From the NCBI GenBank assembly GCA_009192285.1, contig WBVU01000005.1, forward strand, positions 3,415,251 through 3,479,250: DNA of 64,000 nt, read 5' to 3'. Shown here one piece after another: positions 20,790 to 31,405 of the stretch; within the stretch, counting starts at the first letter, position 1, and every line of letters starts with the position of its first letter. The position numbers and the translations under genes were made by a program. Origin of the DNA: Morchella semilibera. Its lineage: Eukaryota > Ascomycota > Pezizomycetes > Pezizales > Morchellaceae. The notes under the pieces were generated by a model. That model was not told the DNA's origin, ran no database searches, and was given only the letters and a program-made list of their open reading frames with translations.

Positions 20790-22437
20790 TTTTACGGCGT
20801 AACTGACTATAACCGGGAAACTACTCAGGCAGTGCTTTATATCAACAGCCACCAATAGGACTCAAAAATTGTAAGAAATAAGTATCTTGAGGGGCCAGAG
20901 GACTTCTTCATGTAGTAGAAGATGATGCAGGAGAGGATAAGGCAAAATGGTGAAGATGGATTGGTGGGATTGTCCCAAGGGCCAAAGCTAGGGTTAGAAT
21001 ATAATTCTGGAGTATTGATTTAGTTAATATGAGTATTAGTATATGAAAAAGTATCAGATAATTGGTATTATTGGCTTATATCAATACTACAATCTAATGA
21101 GAATATGTTGTCCCGGCGTTTTGGCATCGGTCCCTAGGGTTCGGTAGTCGAAGCGCCGTTGTGATCAATGTGGTATTGTTAAGCGAGGAAGGGGTATATT
21201 ATGGAGGGGGTGTCGTCATTGAGTTTTATAAGGATCGATGGCGTGATTGATTTGTAATGTAAATAGCAAAGATGGTGGGGAGGAATACCAGGGGTGGTTA
21301 CGATGGATTTCTATGGGTATCACGGCGTACCACGGACTTCGCAGAAGAGAAGGATATTAGAGAATAGGCTTTTGGGTATAAGGTTTCTTTTGGGTTCTGG
21401 GAGTTTCTATGGGTTTCCGTTACACGATGTTATGAGTCATGATTGTACAGGGATTAGGAGGGATATATATATACGTTGCTACAGATCTCTCCTTTGTTCT
21501 TTTCTTTCTCTTTCTTTCCTTACGTGTTCTTCCTGTTATCATCCCTACGGTTTAGTTTCGTTTCGTCCTGTGTCTTTAGTTTCTGAATATATTACGTCAC
21601 AACCATAGTCTTCGCCAAGACCCCCTTGGGTCTTCATAGTATCTTGTCTCGTCTCGTTTCGCGCCGCTTTGTCTCGTCCTCGCTTCGCCTCGTCTCGTTC
21701 TAGCCTCGCTTAGCTTCGACCATAGCCCATGACCGTAGTACGTGTCATCTATTGGTATCTTTGTTTACATAACTTCGTCCGAGAGGCCATCTGGACTCTC
21801 TGCCCTACGACTCTGCTCCTCGGTTAAGTTCCCTCGCCCTTGTCCCTCGTCTTCGTACTCGTTCCCGCCTCGGTTGTGTACCTCGGCTCTCTTGCCTGTT
21901 GTCTCTGTGTTGCTCTGTAACAATGGGTTTCTATGGGCTGATGTTTCAGTCATAGCGGACTAATGGAGGAGAGGTGTTAAATAGCGGGGATAGATGTTTT
22001 CCTTAGTTCTTTCTTTCTTTTCTCTCTGTCTCGTCTTCCTGTTATCCTGGTATATAGGAATATGCTCCTATTTCCAAGCCATAGTTCCTCGCCTCCAAAA
22101 TCTTGTCCTCTATAAGAGGAAAACTCATAGCACCTCTCATCGTTCTCGTTGAAGTCCATCTGGCCCTCACTTCCTCTGCTCTGCGTTCTTGTATCTTTGC
22201 CTACCACGGCGTGGAGCATGGTTTAGCGGTATTGCGGGAAGAAGAATTAGTCAGTGGTTCTCTTATATTCTTGGGGGTTCGGTGTCAGGGGTTCAGTTCT
22301 GAGATAGGGTATCGGGTATAGGGGATAAGGTCGGACTCAGGTATATAGGTCTTGGGGGATTATATGAGGTTCTGTATAGGGATATTCGGGTTAGTCATTG
22401 GGTTCGATGGTGTGATATATATATGGGTCTTACCCTC
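20790..22437. other. Repeat-rich intergenic DNA, no gene seen
   Basis: Pyrimidine-rich on the plus strand, with runs of CTCGTCTCG/TTCGCCTCG words around 21640-21720 and 21780-21900. A segment at about 21395-21500 resembles, in inverted orientation, one at about 24350-24430. The ORFs look like low-complexity shadows. Confidence 0.4.
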
Positions 22438-22574
22438 CATCAGCAAGACTTCATTTGTCTCCTGATGTCTCCTGAGTCTCAGGAGACTCAAAAAATATCC
22501 ACGGGTCTCAGGAGACTCTCAGGAGACCTGGGAGACTGTTGGGAGACTATAGTCACAAGTTGAGTTTGCTGATG
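22438..22574 (-). mobile_element. MITE family 2, copy 2 (137 bp)
   Basis: Same length and ends as the copy at 20653 but inverted. It is flanked by TC on both sides (22436-22437 and 22575-22576). Confidence 0.85.
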
Positions 22575-24943
22575 TCGCTTGTAGATAGCTTCTTCTCTTT
22601 TCTCTTCACACAACCTTCCTATCTCTAGGGGATTGTAGTCTCTCGTCAAATATATCTTAGACTCCAAAGTTTTCTCGTCCCGATCTTCCTCTGAGTTCCC
22701 ATAGCCTCGTTCGTCTTTAGTCCTCATCGTTTCTTGTTGCTTCGCCCTACTCGATCTCGCTTGTATATCCTTGACCTCGCTCCGCCTCGATCCTGTTGTA
22801 TACCTTGGCATCTCTGTCTACGACCTTGCTACGCTCCATGATATTGCCCTTGCCTTTGCCTTCGCCGGTGTCTGTGCTTGTTCCTGCCCGGTGTTGTCCC
22901 TGTCTTCGGCGGTTTACTTGTTGCATAGGTTGTGCTCCTCGAGTCCTTCTGCGTCATCATTGTAATCTTCTACTTTGCGTAGGGTTACTCCGTTACATAT
23001 GTCAAGCTACCAAGTACAAGAGAAGAAGAGTTGGAATTTTCGTAACTTTCAGTTATACTAATTAGTTGCCCGCTTGGTTCCTAGCAATCCGTTTGAATTT
23101 CATGCTCAACAAAGTCGCGTAATGATGTTAGACTTTATCCAATGCATGCTGTATCCCAAAATTCTTTTGGGTTGAAAATTTTATTTAGAGGGAACTGGAG
23201 CCTTCCAAACAGGGATCGAGTCAAGTAAGACACTAGATTAGTTAGTTAGGATTTGTTACTAACAAGTTCTTAGGACTTATCTATATACAACAGCTAGATT
23301 TTGTAGTGGAATGTGCGATCTCTCGGCCAATCGGGATGCCGCTGCAGAGAATTCTAGAGTTTGCCTTCACAGTAATGATGAAAGCATTCTTATTCGGATT
23401 GCTGTCGCGCAAAGAATCGGGTATAGTCTTAAACAGGGGTAAAGGGTCCGTTTTGGAACAAGATGCGGGCTTTTCTAAAGAATGAAGTTGCTAGAGGCCT
23501 TAAGCATCTAGATAGTAGAATGAAGAAAATAGCTGATGAGTGTAGAGCTCTTGTATGTACCTACAGAAAGAAAGAAAAGAAAGTGGCAACGTGCAGGCCA
23601 ATTTTGAATTGGGCCGGAACTTGAATTGTTGAGGGAGAGTAGCTTTTGGGGGAGAAAGGGAATGCGGAAAGGCCAAGAGATGTTGAATCCAAAGCTGTAT
23701 ATGTAGTAGTTCACTAGGATAATATATTATTGACACGGGGTACTTGCCTCGAGAATAAGTTTCTGCCACTACTTCTGTGTTGCAACAGCGTCTTCTCGCG
23801 CAAACCTGCTGGAAGCTTATTCTCGCCGCAAGTAGTCAACACAGATATTTTTCCGAAAGCCAAAAAGTGAATAACGATGGTGGTAGAGGTTCAACAATTA
23901 ACTGTCAGAGAATTGAACCTGAATCATTTTAATAGATTACTGAAGAGCTAATCTATTATACCATGCTATAAATTGATATGATTTCAACCTTTTCAGGCAT
24001 GCTATTGACTATTCACAGCTAAAGTATCACTAAATGTGCTAGCGTGATCAATAAATTCTTTGCTGTAATGCATCAAAATTCTTCGTTACATTTAATGCAT
24101 CTTTCGATGCATTCACAGATTCTATTTTATTCTAACGGGGCGGGGTCGGGTTCAGGGATGAGGCGGGGTAGAATCTAGAAACAGAGGCAGGACGGGGTCG
24201 GCTCAGGATATACTCAAGGCGAGGCAGGTTCGGGTTCAGGTTCAGGTTCAGATTCAGGTTCAGGTTCAGGGACGAGGTGGAGACAGAAGGGCCGAAGCCA
24301 AAGTAATGTATTGCTAACAGAAAGAAGACGTTGCCTAAAGAGGCAGAAACATAGGAAAGAACGAACACTATATATACAACTATCCCCCCGCACCAATGAC
24401 TCATACCATAGAATCCCATAGAAACTATTACACTCTCGTACCACCCATACTATTCCCGATAACCCCAATTCTATCTGTTGCTACCCAATCCTTCCTAGCG
24501 CTTACATTCCATTACCCGAGCTCCTTCCTAATTTCTCATTCTACTTCCGACAACGACCGATACTATCCAACAACCCTGTTCTGAAGACGCCTTTGCGGGG
24601 GGCGAGGTGCAGGAGGTGGAGCCGTGATATTTATATTGGTAAATGGATCAAATGATGCATTAATCGTGGTGCTAGAGAGTGCAATTAACAATGTCAGACA
24701 AATGCACAAAAATCCCCGGAAGAGGAAGAGAGATTTCTAGGGAAGAAGGGCTTCAAGTTGTTGGCGCTCTGGACAACGTAGGTGTTATGATATCTGTCGC
24801 ATTGGAAAAACTTGCAGAATCAGGCATAAGCAATGATATCGATATGGAAACGGGTGCTAAATCACCTTAATGGCCAAGAAGTACATCATGTTTCAGGAAC
24901 CTTTTAGGGTACGGTGATGCGCTTCACTTGGGAGTGTTTCTAG
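22575..24943. other. Intergenic, no supported gene
   Basis: AT-rich, with short ORFs only. A 60-codon ORF at 24691-24870 (starting at ATG with MSDKCTKIPG) is open but unrecognised. A hexamer repeat lies at 24222-24272. Confidence 0.4.
24222..24272. repeat. (GGTTCA)n-type hexamer repeat
   Basis: About eight imperfect copies of GGTTCA/GGTTCG in tandem. On the minus strand it would encode a Leu-Asn/Glu-Pro dipeptide run, so ORFs here are artefacts of the repeat. Confidence 0.85.
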
Positions 24944-25225
24944 CATCAGCAAGACTTCATTTGTCTCCTGGTGTCTCCTGAGTCCATCAGCAACTTGAAA
25001 CTCAACTTATGACTGCAGTCTCCCAATAGTCTCCCGGGTCTCCTGAGAGTCTCCTGAGACTCTTGGAGATTTTTTGAGTCTCCTGAGCCTCAGGAGACAT
25101 CAGGAGACAAATGAAGTCTTGCTGATGTCTCAGGAGACTCAAAAAATATCCGGGAGTCTCAGGAGACTCTCAGGAGACCTGGGAGACTGTTGGGAGACTC
25201 CAGTCACAAGTTGAGTTTGCTGATG
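24944..25225 (-). mobile_element. MITE family 2, copy 3, split by a nested copy
   Basis: The outer copy has the CATCAGCAA/TTGCTGATG ends at 24944 and 25225 and AG on both flanks. It is interrupted at 24985 by a second family member in the opposite orientation. Removing 24985-25129 (inner element plus duplicated TC) restores a contiguous 137-bp element. Confidence 0.85.
24985..25127 (+). mobile_element. MITE family 2, copy 4, nested (143 bp)
   Basis: Inserted in the copy spanning 24944-25225, flanked by TC (24983-24984 and 25128-25129). It carries a 6-bp internal duplication near its left end (ACTTGAAACTCAAC), which accounts for 143 instead of 137 bp. Confidence 0.85.
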
Positions 25226-26279
25226 AGATAAGACCCATGCTCTTTAGGCGCCGTGGAAATGTCTACTTCGAATATTAAGTCGTTGGGAAATTTGAAGTCG
25301 TTTCTGAGCTACTAATTTTCGAGGGGATGCCAATATTTGAGTCATTTTAAGCAAAATCAGACGACTTTGCTGGCGTTTTTTAGATACTGGAAAAAGCTTT
25401 ACCAACAACTTTAACGGCCACACCTCTGTCACATATTTTGAGCGTATACACAGGGTGGGCTAAGTTTTAACCACCGGTGATGCTTCACATGATCGACTAT
25501 GGCCATCGCCAATGAAATTGGTCATTACAAGGCATCCTACTGCAATACTAAGAGCATCAAGCCAGAATATTCTCCATGTATATGCCATGCAATAGCTCCA
25601 TCGATATTAAATTCAATTTCCCAAATGCTATACAAGCCCATTCATTGATGCCGGATACCATCTGATAACCCCCTATCAAAACATTCAACTTGGGGACTCA
25701 ACCATCTCAAGATCCAGAGGAGGGGGCTTCACCGGAAAACATTGATTTTCCAGCGGAAAACGGGAAACACGGGAAATAACTGGAAAGACATCAGTAAAGC
25801 CGTATTTTATTCCCATTAACGGGAATGTCGCCAGTAAAGTCATATCTGATTGCCTTTAACAGGTAAATACATCAATAACGGTGTAGGTAAAGTGTCGGTA
25901 AAGAGACAGAACTGCCTTTAACACACAGTCGTGCGGTTATTGCATCATTCGATGCCCTTTACACCACTTTTTGTATGGGAAGCGTCAAAATTGATGCATT
26001 TCCACCGCTACTAGAGTCTCCAATGAGTAGCTATAGGTGAAGTCACTTAATTTATTGAATATGAATTTTCAACTAACACCATGCACGACCCATAATATAG
26101 TTGAGCTTCCTATCCCAATACTTTGTTTGCTCGGAGCAGATGTTTAAGCTCTTCGCTCCCTTTTTCGCCCCACTCTCCTCAAGTCTATCTAACACACCCG
26201 TACCTCGCTCCCAGAGAAAACCTGGAATCTCCTTGTTCTTGCCACGGCTGCCCAGGGTTGCCAATGGCTCCCCGTAGGA
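25226..26279. other. Intergenic, no supported gene
   Basis: Short ORFs without motifs. The stretch 25730-25930 has repeated GGGAAA/AGTAAAG words but no clear unit. Nothing else seen. Confidence 0.4.
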
Positions 26280-28578
26280 CTAGGCCTCTCTGATATCGAC
26301 ACCCGCTTCTACGAGTGCCCGTATGATATCGATATCTCCGCATTTTACTGCGATGTGTAGTAGCGTTTTACCACCGAACGAAGGATTAGTCGTCTGCCAG
26401 TCGTCACCAGCCAGGAGGTTGAGAATATCGAGATCTCCAGTTCCGATAGCCAGGTGTACGGCAACTTCATCCGGCAAAATACCTCGGTTTAATACGTTGG
26501 TAATAATGTTTCGACGTTGAAAGAGGATGGCTTGGTGTAAAGCGGCGGTCAACTGGCTCTGACCAACTGCTTGTTTTGCAGCCCCAGCATCCAGGAACAA
26601 GTCGACAATAGATTCTTTATTTAACTCGATAGCAAAACTTAAAGCGTTGAGTTCGCTGGCTACATTGATCAAGCTGGATCCGTTTTCAGAAAGTCTAGTA
26701 ACAATTGCCGCATTCCCACCGATGATAGCGCTCCTAACAATAAAGTCACCAGTCGCTGGGTGACACTTGTATGTCACTGCCCCATGACTTAAAAGAGTAT
26801 CAACCATCCCCAGATCACCTTTGGAAGCAGCGATTTGCAACGCGTAGTCCCCGGACGTGGGATGGCACTGATTGATTTCCGCCCCGTGATCTAATAGTGT
26901 CTTAACCTTTGTCTGGTCTCCTCCGGCTACCGCAATCAGTAGGGACATGCCATCCAGCCGTGGGTAAGACGGGTTGATGTCGGTTTGTATGTATGATGGC
27001 GACTTTTCCAAATACTCGTCACCCCTCGCAGCCCCACCTAGCACTGACAACACCTCCGGCACTTCCGACGCTGAAAGGGTATTGTACTCGTTGGGCCTGC
27101 GACCTGATCCTGCCGTCATGGGGAGATCTAGGCTGGGCTCATGCATGACAGGGCTCTCGATCATAGAGGCGTGTTTTAATGTCGGGGAGGTTGACAGTTC
27201 GTCGGGATGATTCGTGTCTAGGGATGTGTATGATTCACAAGACATACGTGTGTTCTGTGGCGCCGATCGGATGGATCGCTGCTGGGGTGGGGTCGGCGGC
27301 GGACCACTGCTGGTTGAGTTTGAGCCGTTCCCCCATAACTCTACTTTCCTTTGTGCCTTTGGGGGCGATATGTCTGGGGGTTCTCGTGTATTAATGGATT
27401 GCTCTTGTTTTTCGTCCAGCTACCACCATCCGGTTGTATCCAGGAGTGGCACTATGACAACACTTTATGAGAAAGCCTACCTCGGATATCTTTCATAAAA
27501 AGAGAGGTTCGCTCATTATCCCTCCGTATGCGCACTAGAAGACCAGAGAGACCCCGACCCACTGCTGACCACTCAACTACAGGACTCCCAGCCTCACACA
27601 ATTGACAAACTAGGGTCAACGCATAGGATAGGGTAACTCCGCAACTCTGTAGGTTAGAGCGAAGTTCCGTGTCAGCTAATTTGGATTGGAGTGCAACGCC
27701 GATGGTACTGTGCAAGTATAGCTGAAGCTCCCGAAAGGTTGAACCGAGCCCCTGGAGCTCAAGATCGATCATTTTGGCATTCAGCGGAGCATACCCACCA
27801 ATTGGGAGGAACATCTGCAAGGTGTTATGCACCACGGTGACATATTCAATAAGAGAGACGATATGTACTGCGGTTGTATTGATACCTCCGCCTAATGACG
27901 TGCCCCCGGTCGCCAGAGAATCATACCGTAGTAAGTCATTATTTGGCATCCCAGCGTCAGCGTCATTTGAGGATGTTATCGCGTCAACCTGGGCAGCTGG
28001 GTCGGGGGCTGAAGAGTGGTTGTTGGCGTGTCGAAGTTCCTGTAATTGCTGGTTCAGATGTTCAATGGATCGTTCGGTCTGCGCCGACGACTCGCTATAT
28101 TACATGCATACACTATCAGTACCTTCCAGGTCAACCTGTCCTCAGCCATGGACGGCGGTTACCTCATCCAGATAGTCAACATTAGGTTCAAGGTGTTCTT
28201 ATGCTGTTGGATCCGGTTGATGAGTATAGTGAGGTCTGATCCAGCTGCAGAAATCCTCATGCGAGCAATAAAGGTTACCCCGCGCCCGGGAAGCAAACGA
28301 TCCATCACCACCTTCACCTCCGAGAGGGTAGTGATACAGGACTTGAGAGTGAGGACGATCTGTTGGGTGCTTGCATCCCCATGAAGGTTGGTCTCCGCCG
28401 GCCGCGTGACATGTTGAAGCTTGGTGAGAACATAGGTGAAGTCTCTGAGTTCATCGTAAGCAGTTCTGGCGATCGCTGGTACACTCTTGGAAACGGATAG
28501 AAGTTCCCCAAATCTGCCGCGGATGGTGTTCGATAAAGCCAGGAGTCCGATGATAGATGAGGCAACTTCCATGGCCAT
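26280..28578 (-). CDS. STAND-N-terminal-like protein with ankyrin repeats (three exons)
   Basis: Exon 1 (28163-28578) starts MAMEVASSIIGLLALSNTI, the pattern of fungal STAND-type N-terminal domains. Intron 1 (28095-28162, GTAACC...TAG, phase 2) joins exon 2, which continues the helical domain (RSIEHLNQQLQELR ... LVRIRRDNERTSLF). The second intron is less certain: GTAGGC at 27480 to an AG ending at 27404 keeps the frame, as does GTGTTG to the TAG ending at 27420. Exon 3 has a Ser/Pro-rich linker and then ankyrin repeats from about 26950 down to 26280, for example MSLLIAVAGGDQTKVKTLLD, YALQIAASKGDLGMVDTLL and KTLLHIAVKCGDIDIIRALV. Ankyrin repeats bind partner proteins. No NTPase domain is visible between the two parts. 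The protein ends shortly after the last repeat, so it may be C-terminally short. Confidence 0.78.
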
Positions 28579-28927
28579 AGTTCAAACTGTTTGATGCTCA
28601 ACGATGAGGTTGCGAATGACCCGGGCAAAGATCTCTGAGATAGCCTGCTAGACGCTTGCATTGTGGCTGTGGTGACGCCAAGACCTCTTTGAAATTTGGA
28701 GGGCAGAAAGAGTACCGGTAGTGTAAGCACCGTTCAATTGATAACGCCGATCTCTTGGATATAAGGTAAACAGGGCCCCCTTGATCATCCTGTCCACTCA
28801 GAATTTTAATATCTTGTGCGGTTGTTGAGATTGCAAGGGGGTGGTGGTCGTGCGTCAAATTCAGTCTTGGCGTGCATATGGAGGCAGGGTAACCACAAAG
28901 CACTGAGTGAGGTAGGGTAACTCAAGG

Positions 28928-28950
28928 TAGTTAGGGTTAGTTAGGGTTAG
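28928..28950 (+). repeat. Interstitial telomeric decamer repeat
   Basis: 2.3 copies of the same TTAGTTAGGG decamer that forms the right end of the window, in the same orientation, 35 kb inward. It sits about 350 bp upstream of the ankyrin gene start and about 680 bp beyond the 3' end of the retrotransposon ORF. Confidence 0.9.
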
Positions 28951-29632
28951 TGATCAAGCTGTATTTGTTTTAGGGTACAAATAGCAAACCACAGCTAGGG
29001 AAAGCCTAGGCACATGACTACAACTATAACCGCAGGTACAAAAATGAAACCCCACAAGCCCCCCAAGAGAGCTCAACCCAAGTTCGGAAGCGCAACCCTC
29101 AAAGCCGAGTCTTACAACACTCGAGAAGAAAACAGGAAAACACCAAGCACGGGTCCTATGCATGCCATCACCCTTATAACAGCAATCCATGCGAGGGAGG
29201 AAGAGCCCCTGCCCGAACCAACAGCTCAACCCAAATCAGAGGCACAACCCCCTAAGTCGAGTCTAACAAATCAGTCCAGCAAAGACCAAAACCCAACAGC
29301 CCAGCCCAAAATGAGGCACAACCCCAAGATCAGGACTAACAACAGGTACATCCTCCAAGGAAAAAGAACCAGAGAGAAACAAGTAACCTCACAGAGGAGG
29401 AGACCCAGAAAAACCTGACTCCTAGCGGCCCCAGACCTCCACTCCACCCCACCATTCCCGTCTCAAGGCAGGAACGGTCGATGGGAAAATAAATAAGAGA
29501 CAAGACATAAGAAAGATAATTAGAATGAGTGACATACGTGAGACAACAGAAACAACAATAAACAGTAAGGAAATAGTACCGCCGTATCCTTTTCCAACCC
29601 CAAGCATATATATACACCACATCAATCAAATC
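28951..29632. other. Probable 3' region of the retrotransposon remnant
   Basis: A 134-codon plus-strand ORF (29014-29418) is Pro/Gln/Lys-rich and repetitive (QPK and KTP words). It lies antisense to the region following the reverse-transcriptase fragment and looks like low-complexity 3' sequence of the element. I do not call it a gene. Confidence 0.35.
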
Positions 29633-30069
29633 TCAATCACCAAACTCATCCATCAATCGTTGTACCTCGTCCAGTTGGAATGCTGTTGCAAGCCGTTTAT
29701 TCCAATCGGTCAATATCTTGTATGCCCTATCGTGCGCCTTGATGTTGAGCAGGTAATCAATGACGGTGTACTTGGTGTCCGGTGGATGGAAAAGCCTATC
29801 AAACTCCATCATCTCCTTCTCCTCATCATTCAACACCAAGTCCAGGTCCATACATCGGACATGGCCCCTATCAAACCTCTCACCGCACAGACATTTCCTG
29901 CCCCAACAGTAGATTCCTCGCCTCCAATCCCAGAGCATTCTCTGCATGGTCGGATCAGATATACCTGTAACGGTAGAAAAAGGGTGGAGATGAGAAGGCA
30001 ATATCAGCCATCAATCCATTGAAGGGGAGGAGGGGCGAAAACCTAAACATGAATATTCGACATAGAAAT

Positions 30070-30146
30070 CCATGCGGTCCACCAAGACATTAATGTCTAG
30101 GTGGACCATCAACTCAAACAAGGCAAAAGGGGGAGGGTTGGAGGGG
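30070..30146. repeat. 77-bp direct repeat, copy A, with a 32-bp palindrome
   Basis: Nearly identical to 30257-30333. It contains a 32-bp near-perfect palindrome (30076-30107) with outer arms GGTCCACC/GGTGGACC around AAGACATTAATGTCTA. The copies are about 187 bp apart start to start. Confidence 0.9.
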
Positions 30147-30148
30147 AA

Positions 30149-30461
30149 GCGGAGAGGGTGGGGGGGGTGGGGGGGGGGCAATCATATGTAGGTGGGCTGA
30201 ACATATATATGTATATATATATATATACAAGATACAACTCTATACGGGATACAATTCCATGCGGTCCACCAAGACAATAATGTCTAGGTGGACCATCAAC
30301 TCAAACAAGGCAAAAGGGGGAGGGTTGGAGGGGGAGGTAGAGGGGAGGTGGGGGAATCATAGATAGGTGGGGAGAATTATACATAGATAGGTGAGAATGG
30401 GTGGGCAGTTGGGAGGGTGGGGCGTGGGGGTGGGGGGTGGGGGGGGTGGGGGGGGGGGACC
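30149..30461 (+). other. G-rich tracts with quadruplex potential
   Basis: G runs of 4-9 bases separated by single T or C at about 30158-30178 and 30417-30461. Four or more G runs lie within 30 bases in each, satisfying the usual G-quadruplex pattern. They are inside the retrotransposon remnant. Confidence 0.6.
30257..30333. repeat. 77-bp direct repeat, copy B, with the palindrome
   Basis: Second copy, palindrome at 30263-30294. It differs from copy A at the centre (AATAAT instead of ATTAAT). A long G-rich tract follows both copies. Confidence 0.9.
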
Positions 30462-30780
30462 AACCAAGAACGGCAACCGCATCCAATCCAGTCAACCTGG
30501 CCTCCGGCTCAACAATGGCACTCAAGGATAGAGTCTTCATATCCCTCTCACATACGGTCACAGTCTTCCTCCAAGCTAAAAAGGAAATCATCTTGTCCTT
30601 CAATTCCTTGCCATCAAATAGGTCTCGCTGCTCCAGGAAGGAGGAATACATCCGGTCCTCAGGTAGGTAACCAGCAAGGGGGCCATCGCATTCCCTGCAT
30701 CGTCGTTTCTCCCCCCCCCCACCCGGCGTGTCGACGACCTCGAAAGGGTGGACCTTCCATGACCCCTGGCAAGTTCAGAG

Positions 30781-30828
30781 TAGGAAGAGGAGGAGGAGGA
30801 GGAGGAGGAGGAGGAGGAGGAACAAATA
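30781..30828. repeat. (GGA)n trinucleotide repeat
   Basis: About a dozen GGA units in tandem. On the minus strand they encode a run of serines in the RT fragment. Confidence 0.9.
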
Positions 30829-31405
30829 CCATCCAGGATCAGTCTCATCGGGTTGTCACTGTACATGGTTTCCAGGTGGTGTTGAAATCCACACCTCAAG
30901 TGCTCCATCCGTCTCCGCATATCCAGCACCCCACAGAGATTTCCAAACAAGCCAGGTCTATTGGAGCAACCACCAGCAATCCATATCATGCACTCCTTCC
31001 AGGCAACCTCCAACGGTACAAGGAACTTGCGGGCTCCAGCACGGCCACCACCACCACCACCACCGGATCGGACCCAAGGATCAACAAGAGCCAGACCATA
31101 CTCCATGACCGGTCTTATGAATATCTTGAACATGTTCAGCCTGACCCTAGGAGTCCAAGTATCGGAGCTGAACTGGAGGAAACCCTTGACACCCATCGCC
31201 TTCGCCACCATCCGGTCACGATGCGCCTCAAAGTCAATACCATCCCTATCGACCGGAAATCCCAGATAGCGATAGGAGTCAACAACCGGAAGAGGTAGAT
31301 CATATAGGGTCAGAGGAGCATGTCCAATCCTACCCATCGACTCGCTGGCAACAATCCCGCACTTGGCCACCTTGAATCGCATATCATGGTCTTCGGCCCA
31401 CCGCT

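Larger units (their letters stand above)
29633..31405 (-). pseudogene. 5'-truncated non-LTR (LINE-type) retrotransposon, reverse-transcriptase C-terminal part
   Basis: The minus-strand frame at 30600-31405 carries the thumb region that follows the RT active site: RWAEDHDMRFKVAKCGIV, then VVDSYRYLGFPVDRDGIDFEAH, then a helical stretch with VRLNMFKIFIRPVMEYGL. The sequence continues out of frame (about 30450-30651, FLAWRKTVTVCERD) and then in a third frame at 29633-30001 with a C-terminal zinc-knuckle-like CLCGERFDRGHVRC. The catalytic YxDD part is missing because the element stops at about 31405, where satellite sequence begins. Two 77-bp direct repeats and G-rich runs interrupt it between 30070 and 30460. 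A (GGA)n run at 30781-30828 encodes a serine run inside the frame. It is a dead copy of a LINE; family assignment beyond that is open. Confidence 0.7.

Noticed and set aside
29014-29418. 134-codon Pro/Lys-rich plus ORF as a gene
   Set aside because: Low complexity, antisense to the 3' region of the retrotransposon remnant, no conserved feature.
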